Source: Hyphomicrobiales bacterium (GTDB lineage Bacteria > Pseudomonadota > Alphaproteobacteria > Rhizobiales > Beijerinckiaceae). From it: DNA of 64,000 nt. This document shows, piece after piece, positions 1-10,000 of the stretch (the first letter of the stretch is position 1; each line of letters starts with the position of its first letter). Below the pieces are notes generated by a model that was not told where the DNA came from, did no database searches, and saw only the letters and a program-made list of their open reading frames with translations. The DNA is taken from NCBI GenBank assembly GCA_027489955.1, contig JAIXYZ010000013.1, positions 1,054,001 to 1,118,000 of the forward strand. Reading direction: 5' to 3'. Both the position numbers and the translations under genes were made by a program.

Positions 1-1499
1 CGGACATCGCCTTCATCGAGAAGCACAAGGCCGACCTCGTTGGCCTGATCGTCACCCACGCCCACGAGGACCATATCGGCGCCGTCGTGGACCTGTGGCC
101 CCACCTGGGCTGCCCGATCTACATGACGGCCTTCGCTGCCGGCCTCCTGCAGACGCGCAAGCTCTCCGAGGCAAACGCGCCGACCCTGCCGCTCCACGTC
201 GTTCCGCATGGCGGCAGCGTCTCGCTCGCCCCGTTCGAGGTGGAGTTCGTGCCCGTCGCGCATTCGATCCCCGAGTCCAATGCGCTGGCGATCCGCACGC
301 CGGTGGGCCTCGTGATCCATACCGGCGACTGGAAGATCGATCCGACGCCGGGCGCAGGCAACGTGACGGACGAGGCGCGCTTCCGCCAGCTCGGCGAGGA
401 GGGCGTGCTCGCGCTGATCTGCGATTCCACCAACGTCATGCGCGAAGGCATCAGCCCGAGCGAGAAGGACGTGGGGGCGACGCTGTCGCGCCTCATCGCG
501 GAATCGCGGGGCAGGGTGGCCGTCACCACCTTCGCCTCCAATGTCGCCCGCATCCGCTCTGTCGCCGAGGCGGCCGTCGCCAATCGCCGCGAGGTCGTCG
601 TCGTCGGACGGGCGATGGAGCGCGTCGTCGACGTCGCCCGGGAGCTTGGCTATCTGGACGGCCTTCCGGATTTCCGCGGGGCCGAGGCGTTGCAGTACCT
701 GCCCCGCGAGAAGGTCGTCGCCCTCCTGACCGGGTCGCAGGGCGAGCCGCGCGCCGCCATGGCCCGCGCGGCGGAGGACGAGCATCCCGACATCTCGCTG
801 GCGCCGGGCGATCGCGTGATCTTCTCGTCCCGCGCCATCCCCGGCAACGAGAAGCCGATCTCACGCATCATCAACAGTCTGGTGCGGCAGGGGATCGAGG
901 TGCTGACCGACCGGCACGGCCTCGTGCACGTCTCCGGCCATCCGCGGCGCGGCGAGCTCGCCCAGCTCTATTCCTGGGTCAAGCCGCAGATCCTGATCCC
1001 TGCCCATGGCGAGGAGCAGCATCTGGCCGAGCACGTGAAGTTCGCCCGCGAGAACGGCATCCCGAAGGTGCTGAAGGCGCATAACGGCGAGCTCATCCTC
1101 ATCGGCCCCGGCGATCCGGGCATCGAGGACGAAATCGCCAAGGGCCGCATCTACAAGGACGGCAACCTGCTCATTCCCGCGGGCGAGTCGCCCGTGCCGG
1201 AGCGAAAGCGGCTGGCCTTCGCAGGCGTGGTGTCCGTCGCCATCGCCATCGATGACCGCGGCGACGTGGCGGGCGACGCCGAGATCGCCGTGCTGGGGCT
1301 GCCGGCGCGGACGCGCGAGGGTACGCCCTTCGAGGACCTCGTCGCCGACACGGTGGAGCAGGTCCTCGACAGCCTGCCCAAGGCCAAGCGTCGGGATCCC
1401 GAGGCGGTCGAGACGGCGGTGGAACGCGCCATCCGCTCGGTGGTGCAGAATGCCTGGGGCAAAAAGCCCGTCGTGCACTGCCTCGTGGTCGGGATATAG
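1..1499 (+). CDS. rnj: Ribonuclease J (5' end cut off by the window edge)
   Basis: This is a metallo-beta-lactamase/beta-CASP ribonuclease that processes and degrades RNA in the cytoplasm. The reading frame is open from base 3 with no start codon at the edge, so the N-terminus is missing (about 498 codons remain, against roughly 555 in full-length relatives). The zinc-binding HAHEDH motif is encoded at 57-74. Further on are a D-S-T-N segment (LICDSTNVMREG), the beta-CASP segment LLTGSQGEPRAAMAR, and SGHPRRGELAQLY with IPAHGEEQHL near the C-terminal part. An internal GTG at 87 is not the start, because the conserved HAHEDH motif lies upstream of it. RNase J next to mce is a familiar alphaproteobacterial order. 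The family assignment is firm. Confidence 0.95.
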   Translation, partial: DIAFIEKHKADLVGLIVTHAHEDHIGAVVDLWPHLGCPIYMTAFAAGLLQTRKLSEANAPTLPLHVVPHGGSVSLAPFEVEFVPVAHSIPESNALAIRTPVGLVIHTGDWKIDPTPGAGNVTDEARFRQLGEEGVLALICDSTNVMREGISPSEKDVGATLSRLIAESRGRVAVTTFASNVARIRSVAEAAVANRREVVVVGRAMERVVDVARELGYLDGLPDFRGAEALQYLPREKVVALLTGSQGEPRAAMARAAEDEHPDISLAPGDRVIFSSRAIPGNEKPISRIINSLVRQGIEVLTDRHGLVHVSGHPRRGELAQLYSWVKPQILIPAHGEEQHLAEHVKFARENGIPKVLKAHNGELILIGPGDPGIEDEIAKGRIYKDGNLLIPAGESPVPERKRLAFAGVVSVAIAIDDRGDVAGDAEIAVLGLPARTREGTPFEDLVADTVEQVLDSLPKAKRRDPEAVETAVERAIRSVVQNAWGKKPVVHCLVVGI

Positions 1500-1562
1500 A
1501 CGGAGCGGCGCGGCCGGACGAAGCCGCGTGGCCTTGGGGATGAGCCCGCGGAGTCCTTCAGC

Positions 1563-1967
1563 ATGATCGGTCGCCTGAACCACGTCGCCATCGCCGTGCG
1601 CAGCCTGGAGGCGGGGGTCCGCACCTACCGCGATACGTTGGGCGCGAAGGTGTCGGCCCCGCTGCCCCAGCCCGAGCACGGCGTCACCGTCGTCTTCGTC
1701 GAACTGCCGAACACCAAGATCGAGCTGCTCGAGCCGCTGGGCGAGGGCTCGCCCATCGCGAAGTTCCTGGAGCGGAACGCCGACGGCGGCATCCACCACG
1801 TGTGCTACGAGGTCGACGACATCATCGCCGCCCGCGATCGGCTCAAGGCGGAAGGTGCCCGCGTCCTGGGCGATGGCGAGCCGAGAATCGGCGCCCACGG
1901 CAAGCCGGTGCTCTTCCTGCATCCCAAGGACTTCTTCGGGACGCTGGTGGAGCTGGAGCAGGCGTGA
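1563..1967 (+). CDS. mce: Methylmalonyl-CoA epimerase
   Basis: A 134-residue VOC-fold protein that interconverts the (R) and (S) forms of methylmalonyl-CoA, the step that lets propionyl-CoA enter the TCA cycle as succinyl-CoA. It opens with MIGRLNHVAIAV, which carries the first metal-binding histidine. It also contains GGIHHVCYEVDDI (second metal histidine region) and ends with FGTLVELEQA, which carries the metal-binding glutamate. Length matches the family. It starts 63 bases after the RNase J stop, and the next gene follows in 19 bases, so the three are probably co-transcribed. Confidence 0.93.
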   Translation: MIGRLNHVAIAVRSLEAGVRTYRDTLGAKVSAPLPQPEHGVTVVFVELPNTKIELLEPLGEGSPIAKFLERNADGGIHHVCYEVDDIIAARDRLKAEGARVLGDGEPRIGAHGKPVLFLHPKDFFGTLVELEQA

Positions 1968-1986
1968 CGGGAAGGCAGGGCAAGCG

Positions 1987-2217
1987 ATGACGATCGGCGG
2001 CAGCCTCGCGCTCTATTTCATCATCTGGTGGACGGTGCTGTTCGCCATCCTGCCCATCGGCGTGCGCAGCCAGGCGGAATCCGGCGACGTGACCGCGGGC
2101 ACCGATCCGGGCGCGCCGACGCGGCCGGATCTGCTGCGCAAGGCGCTGTGGACCACGCTCGTCTCGGCGGTCGTTTTCGGTTTGGTGAGGCTGGGAGCGA
2201 CCTGGCTCGACATCTGA
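1987..2217 (+). CDS. Small membrane protein, DUF1467 type
   Basis: A 76-residue protein with two predicted membrane segments: residues 5-22 (GSLALYFIIWWTVLFAIL) and about 55-72 near the C-terminus (LVSAVVFGLVRLGATWL). A polar loop, VRSQAESGDVTAGTDPGAP, lies between them. The arrangement and the PIGVRSQ turn fit the DUF1467 family, which is common in alphaproteobacteria and has no known function. I chose the ATG 19 bases after the mce stop; upstream in-frame starts would overlap mce. It is probably the last gene of the rnj-mce unit, because a hairpin follows. Confidence 0.8.
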   Translation: MTIGGSLALYFIIWWTVLFAILPIGVRSQAESGDVTAGTDPGAPTRPDLLRKALWTTLVSAVVFGLVRLGATWLDI

Positions 2218-2249
2218 ACGTCGACGCGCAAGGCCTTGAAAATAAAAAA

Positions 2250-2287
2250 GCAAGGCTTTCGCCTTGCCTTAGATTTTGGCGTTTTTT
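2250..2287 (+). terminator. Rho-independent terminator-like hairpin after the DUF1467 gene
   Basis: A perfect 7-bp stem (GCAAGGC at 2250-2256, GCCTTGC at 2261-2267) with a TTTC loop. It is preceded by an A run and followed by an interrupted T-rich tail (TTTT near 2274 and six T around 2282). It would end the rnj-mce-DUF1467 transcript. Confidence 0.6.
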
Positions 2288-2325
2288 GTGCCTTATGTGA
2301 CTCGGTCGCGCCGTTCTGGGGCGCC

Positions 2326-2341
2326 AGCGGTTCGAACCGCT
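2326..2341. repeat. Perfect 16-base palindrome
   Basis: AGCGGTTCGAACCGCT is its own reverse complement, with no spacer. It lies alone in the A+T-richer gap before proS. It could be a dimeric repressor site or part of a lost RNA gene (GGTTCGAACC resembles a tRNA T-arm). I see no tRNA fold around it. Confidence 0.5.
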
Positions 2342-2589
2342 TTCGACCGGGTCGGTGGCTTTCCTCCCAGGACCTGGACCGCGGAACTCACCGCCTTGCG
2401 AGCATGCGAGCCGTCCGGTGCGAGGATTGGTAGCCGAATTGAATCGTGTTGTCACGCTTTTGTGCAGCAGCTGCCTGCGCAAAAGGCAGGCATTGCCGGG
2501 CCTTACGCTTCTTGTCTTTCACGACCGGTGAAGGCAAACACGGAGTTCCCGCTCCGTCAGCCGTGCGCGCGCCGCTTTTCGAGGTTTCC

Positions 2590-3921
2590 ATGCGTCTCAG
2601 CCGCTATTTCCTGCCCACCCTCAGGGAGACCCCCAAGGAGGCGGAGATCGTCTCGCACCGGCTGATGCTCCGCGCGGGCCTCATCCGCCAGCAGTCGGCG
2701 GGCATCTATTCGTGGCTGCCGCTCGGCCTGAAGGTGCTGAACAAGATCAACGCGATCATTCGCGAGGAGCAGAATCGCGCCGGCGCGGTCGAGCTGCTGA
2801 TGCCCACGATCCAGTCGGCAGACCTGTGGCGCGAAAGCGGCCGCTATGAAGCCTACGGCAAGGAGATGCTGCGGATCGAGGACCGCCACGAGCGGGAGAT
2901 GCTCTACGGCCCGACCAACGAGGAGATGGTGACAGACATCTTCCGGGCCTATGTGCGCTCTTACAAGGACCTGCCGCTCAACCTCTATCACATCCAGTGG
3001 AAGTTCCGGGACGAGATCCGCCCCCGCTTCGGCACGATGCGCTCGCGCGAGTTCCTGATGAAGGATGCATATTCCTTCGATCTCGATCAGGCCGGGGCGC
3101 GGCACGCCTATAACCGCATGTTCGTCGCCTATCTGCGCACGTTCGCGCGGCTGGGCCTCACGTCCATTCCGATGCGGGCCGACACGGGCCCCATCGGCGG
3201 CGATCTCAGCCACGAATTCATCATCCTTGCCTCCACCGGCGAGAGCGAGGTGTTCTGCCATCGGGACGTGCTCGATTTTTCCGTTCCGCCCGCCGACACC
3301 GACTTCGAGAGCCGCGAGGACCTGCAGGCCATCGTCGACAAATGGACCTCGGTCTACGCGGCGACCTCCGAAATGCACGACGCCGCCGCCTACGACGCCA
3401 TCCCGCAGGAGCGGAAGGTCTCTGCCCGCGGGATCGAGGTCGGCCATATTTTCTACTTCGGGACCAAGTACTCCGAGCCCATGAAGGCGACGGTGACGGG
3501 CCCCGACGGCCGGGAGACGCTGGTGCATATGGGCTCCTACGGCATCGGGCCCTCGCGCCTCGTCGCGGCCATCATCGAGGCCAGCCACGACGACAATGGC
3601 ATCGTCTGGCCCGAAGCGATCACGCCCTTCGATGCGGCCATCCTCAGCCTCAAGCCGGGCGATAGCGCGGTCGATGCCGCCTGCGAGGCGCTCTACCGCG
3701 ACCTCACCGCCGCCGGCCGCGATGTCCTCTACGACGACCGCGACGAGCGCCCGGGAGCCAAGTTCGCCACCGCCGACCTCATCGGCGTGCCGTGGCAGAT
3801 CCTCGTCGGTCCCAAGGGCCTCGCCGACGGCAAGGTCGAGCTCAAGAACCGGGCGACCGGCGAGCGGGAGCTGTTGTCACCGGCCGACGCGGTCAGCCGC
3901 CTGACGCCCGGTCGGGCCTGA
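2590..3921 (+). CDS. proS: Proline--tRNA ligase (short form)
   Basis: A 443-residue class II aminoacyl-tRNA synthetase that charges tRNA-Pro in the cytoplasm. It starts [19 protein letters not shown] at 2590; the longer open frame upstream lacks family similarity. The class II signature motifs are visible as [21 protein letters not shown] (motif 2) and [16 protein letters not shown] (motif 3). Between motifs 2 and 3 there are only about 60 residues, beginning [12 protein letters not shown], instead of the roughly 180-residue editing (INS) domain of the E. coli type. This short form is usual for alphaproteobacteria, which often rely on a separate editing protein (not in this window). The stop overlaps the next start by one base. 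Confidence 0.95.
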   Translation: MRLSRYFLPTLRETPKEAEIVSHRLMLRAGLIRQQSAGIYSWLPLGLKVLNKINAIIREEQNRAGAVELLMPTIQSADLWRESGRYEAYGKEMLRIEDRHEREMLYGPTNEEMVTDIFRAYVRSYKDLPLNLYHIQWKFRDEIRPRFGTMRSREFLMKDAYSFDLDQAGARHAYNRMFVAYLRTFARLGLTSIPMRADTGPIGGDLSHEFIILASTGESEVFCHRDVLDFSVPPADTDFESREDLQAIVDKWTSVYAATSEMHDAAAYDAIPQERKVSARGIEVGHIFYFGTKYSEPMKATVTGPDGRETLVHMGSYGIGPSRLVAAIIEASHDDNGIVWPEAITPFDAAILSLKPGDSAVDAACEALYRDLTAAGRDVLYDDRDERPGAKFATADLIGVPWQILVGPKGLADGKVELKNRATGERELLSPADAVSRLTPGRA

Positions 3922-5198
3922 TGAGCGCCGAAGCTCCGCCGACCGGGACGCGGCCCTTCGCAGCCTATGAGTGGCTCATCGCGCGGCGCTATCTGCGGGC
4001 GCGGCGCAAGGAAGGTTTCATCTCGGTCATCGCGGGGTTTTCGTTCGTCGGCATCATGCTCGGCGTGGCGACCCTGATCATCGTCCTGTCGGTGATGGGC
4101 GGCTTTCGCCAGGAGCTGCTCGGCAAGATCGTGGGCGTGAACGGCCACATCTTCCTCCAGCCCATCGACAGGCCGCTGACCGACTATGTCGACGTGTCGG
4201 TGCGCGTGGAACGCGTGCCCGGCGTGCTGCGGGCGTCGCCCCTGGTGGAAGGCCAGGCCTTCGCCTCCTCGCCCTATGCCGGAAGCGGCGCGCTCGTTCG
4301 CGGCATCCGCGAGGGGGATCTCAAGCGGATGCCGTCCCTGGCGGGCGGCATCCTGCAGGGCACGATCGAAGGCTTCGATCGGGCCGAGGGAGCGCTGATC
4401 GGGCGGCGCCTGGCCGAGCAATTGTCGCTGCGGACCGGCGATTCCATCACACTGCTGGCCCCCGGCGGCCCTTCGACGCCGTTCGGGACCGCGCCGCGCC
4501 GCAAGAGCTACCCGATCGTCGCGATCTTCGAGATCGGCATGTCGGAATTCGACGCCGCCTTCGTCTATCTGCCGCTGCCGGAGGCCCAGGCCTTCTTCAA
4601 CCGCGAGGGCGACGTCAACTTCATCGAAGTGTTCCTGTCCGATCCCGAGCGCGTCGACTCCATCCGTCCGCTGATCGAGCGCGCCGCCGACAGGCCGCTC
4701 GCCCTGACGGACTGGCGCCAGCGCAACCGCACCTTCTTCGGCGCGCTGCAGGTGGAGCGGAACGTGATGTTCCTGATCCTCACGCTCATCGTGCTCGTGG
4801 CGGCGCTGAACATCATTTCCGGCCTGATCATGCTGGTGAAGGACAAGTCGACCGACATCGCCATCCTGCGCACGATGGGCGCGACGCGCGGGGCGATCAT
4901 GCGGATCTTCTTCATCGCCGGGGCCTCGATCGGCGTGGTCGGCACCCTCGCCGGGTTCCTGCTCGGCCTGCTGGTGACGCTGAACGTGGAATATATCCGC
5001 CAGTTCATTTCCTGGCTGACCAACACCAACCTGTTCCCGGCCGAGCTCTATTTCCTCAGCCGGCTGCCGGCGGTGATCGACCCCAACGAGGTGATCATGG
5101 TGGTCTCGATGGCCCTCGTCCTGTCGGTCATCGCCACGCTGTATCCGAGCTGGCGCGCGACGCAGGTCGAGCCGGTCGAAGCGTTGCGCTACGGGTGA
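3921..5198 (+). CDS. lolC: Lipoprotein-releasing ABC transporter permease (LolC/LolE family)
   Basis: The inner-membrane subunit of the Lol system, which extracts lipoproteins destined for the outer membrane. The 425-residue protein has the family layout: a cytoplasmic N-terminus ([29 protein letters not shown]), one membrane helix at about 35-60, a large periplasmic domain, then three helices ([48 protein letters not shown] and one near the C-terminus). It ends [12 protein letters not shown], typical of the family. A single LolC/E-type gene next to lolD suggests a homodimeric complex, as in other alphaproteobacteria. The ATG overlaps the proS stop (TGATG). Confidence 0.93.
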   Translation: MSAEAPPTGTRPFAAYEWLIARRYLRARRKEGFISVIAGFSFVGIMLGVATLIIVLSVMGGFRQELLGKIVGVNGHIFLQPIDRPLTDYVDVSVRVERVPGVLRASPLVEGQAFASSPYAGSGALVRGIREGDLKRMPSLAGGILQGTIEGFDRAEGALIGRRLAEQLSLRTGDSITLLAPGGPSTPFGTAPRRKSYPIVAIFEIGMSEFDAAFVYLPLPEAQAFFNREGDVNFIEVFLSDPERVDSIRPLIERAADRPLALTDWRQRNRTFFGALQVERNVMFLILTLIVLVAALNIISGLIMLVKDKSTDIAILRTMGATRGAIMRIFFIAGASIGVVGTLAGFLLGLLVTLNVEYIRQFISWLTNTNLFPAELYFLSRLPAVIDPNEVIMVVSMALVLSVIATLYPSWRATQVEPVEALRYG

Positions 5199-5202
5199 GC
5201 CG

Positions 5203-5889
5203 ATGAGCCGTCCGATTCCCGCCCTGTTCCTCTCCCAGGTGGAACGCAGCTATCGCCAGGGGACGAGCGCGCTCCACATCCTGCGCGGAGCCGATCTGGC
5301 CGTCTGGCCTGGCGAACTGGTTGCGCTTGTCGCGCCCTCCGGCACGGGCAAGTCCACGCTGCTCCATGTCGCCGGCCTCCTGGAGAAGCCGGATGCGGGG
5401 GAGATCTACATAGCCGGCAAGCCGACGGCCGCGCTGTCGGAACGGGCCCGGACGGCGCTGCGGCGCACCGAGATCGGCTTCGTCTACCAGTTCCACCATC
5501 TGCTGCCGGAATTCTCGGCCCTCGAGAACGTCGTGCTGCCGCAGATCATCCGTGGCCTGGAACGGGAGGATGCGGACCGTCGGGCGACGGAGCTGCTCTC
5601 GTTCCTCGGTCTCGGCGAGCGCCTGAACCACAGGCCGGCCGAACTGTCCGGCGGCGAGCAGCAACGCGTCGCCATAGCCCGGGCGGTCGCCAACGCGCCA
5701 GGACTGCTCCTGGCCGACGAACCGACGGGCAATCTGGACCCCAAGACGTCCGAGCATGTCTTCACGACGCTGATCGCGCTGGTCCGCGCGTCACGCCTGG
5801 CGGCCCTCATCGCGACCCACAACATGGAGCTCGCCGCCCGGATGGATCGCCGCGTCACGATCCGCGACGGCCAGATCGTCGAGGTCTAG
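5203..5889 (+). CDS. lolD: Lipoprotein-releasing ABC transporter ATPase LolD
   Basis: A 228-residue ABC ATPase that powers lipoprotein release together with the LolC/E permease directly upstream (4-base gap). Walker A is APSGTGKST with the lysine at residue 50. The signature LSGGEQQ lies at 148-154, and Walker B is [11 protein letters not shown] with D172 and E173. A Q-loop ([10 protein letters not shown]) and an H-loop (IATHNMELA) are present. The first position of Walker A is alanine instead of glycine. The gene ends in CTAG, which it shares with the stop of the convergent hydrolase gene. Confidence 0.95.
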   Translation: MSRPIPALFLSQVERSYRQGTSALHILRGADLAVWPGELVALVAPSGTGKSTLLHVAGLLEKPDAGEIYIAGKPTAALSERARTALRRTEIGFVYQFHHLLPEFSALENVVLPQIIRGLEREDADRRATELLSFLGLGERLNHRPAELSGGEQQRVAIARAVANAPGLLLADEPTGNLDPKTSEHVFTTLIALVRASRLAALIATHNMELAARMDRRVTIRDGQIVEV

Positions 5890-6764
5890 CTGCGTCCGGC
5901 GACAAAGCCGACGATGGCCTCCATCAGCCCCGGCGCCAGCGGAAGATCATCCGCCCCGTAGGTCGCCGCGTTGCCGGCCCTGTCCGCGGGCGCGCGCTTG
6001 AGCACGTGGTTCATCCCTTGAACGATCACGAGCCGCGCATCGGCCGCTGCCGCCGCCAGCCGCTCCGCGTCTGCAATCGAGACCTGGATGTCGCGGTCGC
6101 CCTGAACGACGAGGACCGGGCAACCGAGCCTGGCCGTCTCCGCCGCCGGGTCGATAGCGATCCACGATGCCAGGTATGGCTGGACGCTGGGCCTGAAGAG
6201 CGCCGCCAGCTCGGCCGGCACCTCGTCGGTCCGCCCGCCGCTCCGCAGCAGAGCCAGGATGGCGCGGCAGCGGTCCAGGAGGGCGGGCGGCGTTCCAGCC
6301 TCCGCCATCTGCCGCAGGATGATCGCATCGGCGGGCTCACCGGCGCCTGCTATGGCGATCAGACCGGCCGCGTCCACCTGCGCGGCCGCCATCGTGCCGA
6401 TGAGCGCGCCTTCGCTGTGCCCGAGGATCACGATGCGGGCCGCGCCGGTTTTTCGGCGCAGTACCTGCGCCCAGGCGGCGGCATCGTCCACATAGATGCC
6501 GAAGCGCATGTCCTCCTCGGGCGGCGCGCCCGCGGCGCTGGCGCCGATGCCGCGCTTGTCGAACCGCAGGGATGGGATTCCGGCCTCGGCGAGCGCCGCC
6601 GCGATCAGCGCGAGCGAGGCGGCGCGCACGCCGAGCGGCGAGTTTCCGTCCCTGTCCGTGGGGCCGGAACCGGCGACGATCAGCACGGCCGTATCTCCCG
6701 ATCGCGATACCGGCAGCTGAAGCGTGCCCTCGAGTGGGCCGAGGTGCAGGAGCATCTGGGTCAT
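5886..6764 (-). CDS. Alpha/beta hydrolase of unknown substrate
   Basis: A 292-residue serine hydrolase. The nucleophile elbow GHSEGA puts the serine at residue 117. The GSGPTDRDG and FDKRGIGAS segments form the oxyanion region. [10 protein letters not shown] and MNHVLKRAP supply the likely Asp and His of the triad. It has no signal peptide and resembles the large group of dienelactone hydrolase/acetyl-esterase-like cytoplasmic enzymes. It converges on lolD with a 4-base overlap (CTAG) and is divergent from the LexA-boxed small gene, whose operator starts 79 bases from its ATG. I cannot assign a substrate. Confidence 0.85.
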   Translation of the reverse strand: MTQMLLHLGPLEGTLQLPVSRSGDTAVLIVAGSGPTDRDGNSPLGVRAASLALIAAALAEAGIPSLRFDKRGIGASAAGAPPEEDMRFGIYVDDAAAWAQVLRRKTGAARIVILGHSEGALIGTMAAAQVDAAGLIAIAGAGEPADAIILRQMAEAGTPPALLDRCRAILALLRSGGRTDEVPAELAALFRPSVQPYLASWIAIDPAAETARLGCPVLVVQGDRDIQVSIADAERLAAAAADARLVIVQGMNHVLKRAPADRAGNAATYGADDLPLAPGLMEAIVGFVAGRS

Positions 6765-6842
6765 GACAGGCGCGACGGATCGTGGATGTTAACGGGTCGT
6801 ATACCATCGGCCGAGCGGCTCGAAAGCCGGGACTCGCATTTA

Positions 6843-6857
6843 GAACAAAACACGAAC
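6843..6857 (+). promoter_or_regulatory. LexA operator (GAAC-N7-GAAC)
   Basis: GAACAAAACACGAAC is a perfect match to the direct-repeat operator GAAC-N7-GAAC known for alphaproteobacterial LexA. The 16-base stretch AACAAAACACGAACAT differs by one base from the stretch in front of lexA at 31342-31357. It ends 27 bases before the ATG at 6885, so it would overlap that gene's promoter. The divergent hydrolase starts at 6764 and could in principle also be affected. Confidence 0.85.
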
Positions 6858-6884
6858 ATAGTGCCTTCAACACGGGAGGACGCC

Positions 6885-6983
6885 ATGTTGCGCATCTGGT
6901 TCGAGAGCTTCACCGAGATCCTGTCCCTCGCGATCCTGGCCGGGATGATCGGCTTCTGGGCCGCGGTGGGGGCGGGGGTCTGA
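6885..6983 (+). CDS. SOS-controlled 32-residue membrane peptide (SidA-like candidate)
   Basis: The peptide starts MLRIWFESF and continues with a hydrophobic helix of about 20 residues (TEILSLAILAGMIGFWAAVG) that could span the inner membrane. A strong ribosome-binding site, GGGAGG, lies 6 bases upstream of the ATG, and a perfect LexA box lies just before that. dnaE starts 91 bases downstream. Known SOS membrane peptides include Caulobacter SidA (29 residues, blocks division through FtsW) and E. coli TisB. Position, size and control fit such a role, but I have not established homology. My recollection that sidA also lies near dnaE in Caulobacter would support orthology and needs checking. Confidence 0.72.
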   Translation: MLRIWFESFTEILSLAILAGMIGFWAAVGAGV

Positions 6984-7074
6984 CCGCCCCGGCCGACTTG
7001 CCCACAGGGTGCAGTCCGCCCCTCGACGCGGGCCGTCGACTCGGGACCAATGTGGGTCCAGAACGGCAGGGCCC

Positions 7075-10000
7075 ATGACACGTCTTCTCCGCGATCCCGG
7101 CTTCGTGCATCTGCACGTCCACTCCTCCTACTCGCTGCTGGAGGGAGCGCTGACGATCGCGGGCCTCGCCAAGATGGCGGCCGCCGACGCGCAGCCCGCC
7201 CTGGCGCTGACCGACACCAACAATCTCTTCGGCGCGCTCGAATTCTCGGAGAAGCTGGCCGGGGCGGGCATCCAGCCCATCGCCGGCGTGCAGCTCTCGG
7301 TCGCCTTCGGGGACCGGGAGACGAACGGGCGCATGCTCAACCGGCGTCTCCCGGCGGTCGTCGTGCTCGCGACGAACGAGACCGGCTACGAGAACCTCAT
7401 GCGGCTGACGTCGATGGCCGCTCTCGACGTCGCGTCGGACGAGCCGCCGCACGTGCGCCCGGCGGACCTTGCCCGGCATGCGGCGGGGCTGATCCTGCTG
7501 ACGGGCGGCCCCGGCGGCCCGGTCGACGAGATGCTCCGCGAGGGCAGGGGCGAACTGGCGGCCCGGCGCCTGGACGATCTCCGCAAGGCCTTCGGCGACC
7601 GGCTCTATGTCGAGATCCAGCGCCACGGGCTGGAGGACGAGGCACGCACCGAGCCCGACCTGCTGCGCCTCGCCTACAAGGCCGGGCTGCCGATCGTGGC
7701 CACCAACGAGCCCTATTTCGCGAAGGCCGAGGACTACGAGGCCCACGATGCGCTGCTCGCCATCGCCGACGGCCGGCTCGTCTCCTCCGACGATCGGCGG
7801 CGGCTGACCGTCGAGCACCGCTTCAAGACCCGCGACGAGATGGCGGCGCTTTTCGCCGACCTGCCGGAGGCGCTGCAGTCGACGGTGGAGATCGCGATGC
7901 GGTGCGCCGTGCGCCCGCGGGTGCGAAAGCCGATCCTGCCACGGTTCGGCACCGAGGCCGGGGACGGCCTGGACGAGGCCGCCGAGTTGCGACGCCAGGC
8001 CACCGAAGGATTGGAAGCCCGGCTCGCGGTCCACGGCACGGCGCCGGGCCTGACGGCGCAGACCTACCGGGAGCGCCTGGACTTCGAGCTCTCCGTCATC
8101 GAGCGGATGCAGTATCCGGGTTACTTCCTCATCGTCGCCGACTTCATCAAGTGGGCGAAGGCCCACGCGATTCCCGTCGGTCCGGGCCGCGGCTCCGGCG
8201 CCGGCTCCGTCGTCGCCTGGGCGCTGACGATCACCGATCTCGATCCGCTTCGCTTCGGCCTGCTGTTCGAGCGCTTCCTCAACCCCGAACGCGTCTCGAT
8301 GCCGGACTTCGACATCGACTTCTGCCAGACCCGGCGCGAGGAGGTGATCGAGTACGTCAAGCACCGCTACGGCGACACGCGCGTGGCGCAGATCATCACG
8401 TTCGGCACCCTGCAGGCTCGCGGCGTCATGCGCGACGTCGGCCGCGTTCTCGAGATGTCCTACGGGCAGGTGGACAAGCTGACCAAGCTCGTCCCGCAGA
8501 ACCCGGCCAACCCCGTGACCCTCGCCAAGGCGATCGACGGCGAACCCAAGCTGCGTTCGGCCGCCGAGGAGGATGCCGTCGTCGGCCAGATGCTCGGCAT
8601 CGCCCAGAAGCTCGAGGGTCTGCACCGGCACGCCTCCACCCATGCTGCGGGCATCGTCATCGGCGACCGCCCGCTGGAGGAGCTGGTCCCGCTGGTGCGC
8701 GATCCGCGCACGGGCATGCGGGTCACCCAGTTCAACATGAAATGGGTGGAACAGGCCGGCCTGGTGAAGTTCGACTTCCTCGGCCTGAAGACGCTGACCG
8801 TGCTCCAGACGGCCGTCGATCTCATCCGCGCGCGCGGCGTGGAGATCGACCTGTCGTCGATCCCCTTCGACGACGCCCGGACCTACGAGATGCTCGGCCG
8901 GGGCGAGACGGTAGGCGTGTTCCAGGTGGAATCGGCGGGCATGCGCAAGGCCCTCGTCGACATGAAGGCCGACCGCATCGAGGACCTGATCGCGCTGGTG
9001 GCGCTCTACCGTCCGGGCCCGATGGACAACATCCCGGAATATTGCGCGCGCAAGCACGGCCGCGGCCAGGCGAAGGAGAACTGGTATCTCCATCCCAAAT
9101 TGGAGCCGGTGCTCGCCGAGACCTTCGGCATCATCGTCTACCAGGAACAGGTGATGCAGGTGGCCCAGGAGCTGGCCGGCTACTCGCTCGGCGACGCCGA
9201 CCTCCTGCGCCGCGCCATGGGCAAGAAGATCAAGGCAGAGATGGACGCCCAGCGCGACCGTTTCGTGAAGGGTGCCATCGAGGTCGGCGGCCTCAGCAAG
9301 GCGCTGGCCGACGAGATTTTCGACCTGCTCGCCAAGTTCGCCGATTACGGCTTCAACAAGAGCCACGCGGCCGCCTACGCGGTCGTGTCCTACCAGACCG
9401 CCTATCTCAAGGCGAACTATCCGGTGGAGTTCTTGGCGGCGTCCATGACGCTCGACATGGACAACACCGACAAGCTCTCGGAATTCCGCCGGGAGGCGCA
9501 GCGGCTGGGCATCGAGGTGCAGCCGCCCGCCATCAACCGCTCGGGCGTCACCTTCGAGGTGGACCCGCTTCCCGAAGGCCGGGGCATCATCCGCTACGCC
9601 CTCGCGGCGGTGAAGGGCGTTGGCCGCCAGGCGGTCGAATCGCTCGTTGCGGCGAGGGTGGAACGGCCCTTCACGACGCTGGCGGACCTGGCGCGGCGGC
9701 TCGACACGCGGCAGGTGAACAAGCGCACGCTCGAAAGCCTCATCTGCGCAGGCGCGCTGGACGAGATCGAGCCGGATCGCGCCCGCGCCTGCGCCGCCCT
9801 GGAGCCCATGATGGTCATGGCCCAGCACGGTCGCGACGCCGCGGCCGCGGGGCAGGACGACATGTTCGGCGGCGTCGCCACCGTCGAGGACCTGCGCATC
9901 CCGCCACATGCCGCCTGGCTGCCGGCGGAGCGGCTGCAGAAGGAGTACGACGCCGTCGGCTTCTTCCTCACCGGCCACCCGCTCGACGAATATGCGCCGA

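Larger units (their letters stand above)
2218..2589. other. Intergenic region before proS
   Basis: No convincing gene is present in these 372 bases. The region holds a terminator-like hairpin (2250-2267), a perfect 16-base palindrome (2326-2341) and a second small hairpin at 2472-2492 (TGCCTGC / GCAGGCA with a 7-base loop). The first part is noticeably richer in A and T than the surrounding genes. The proS promoter must lie here or further upstream, but I see no clear -35/-10 pair. Confidence 0.6.

Noticed and set aside
2326-2341. tRNA T-arm remnant at GGTTCGAACC
   Set aside because: No acceptor, D or anticodon arms can be folded around it; recorded only as a palindrome.
6789-6803. TTAAC half-site that might be a CtrA site near the small SOS gene
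   Set aside because: The second half reads TATA instead of TTAA; only the 41165 site has both halves.
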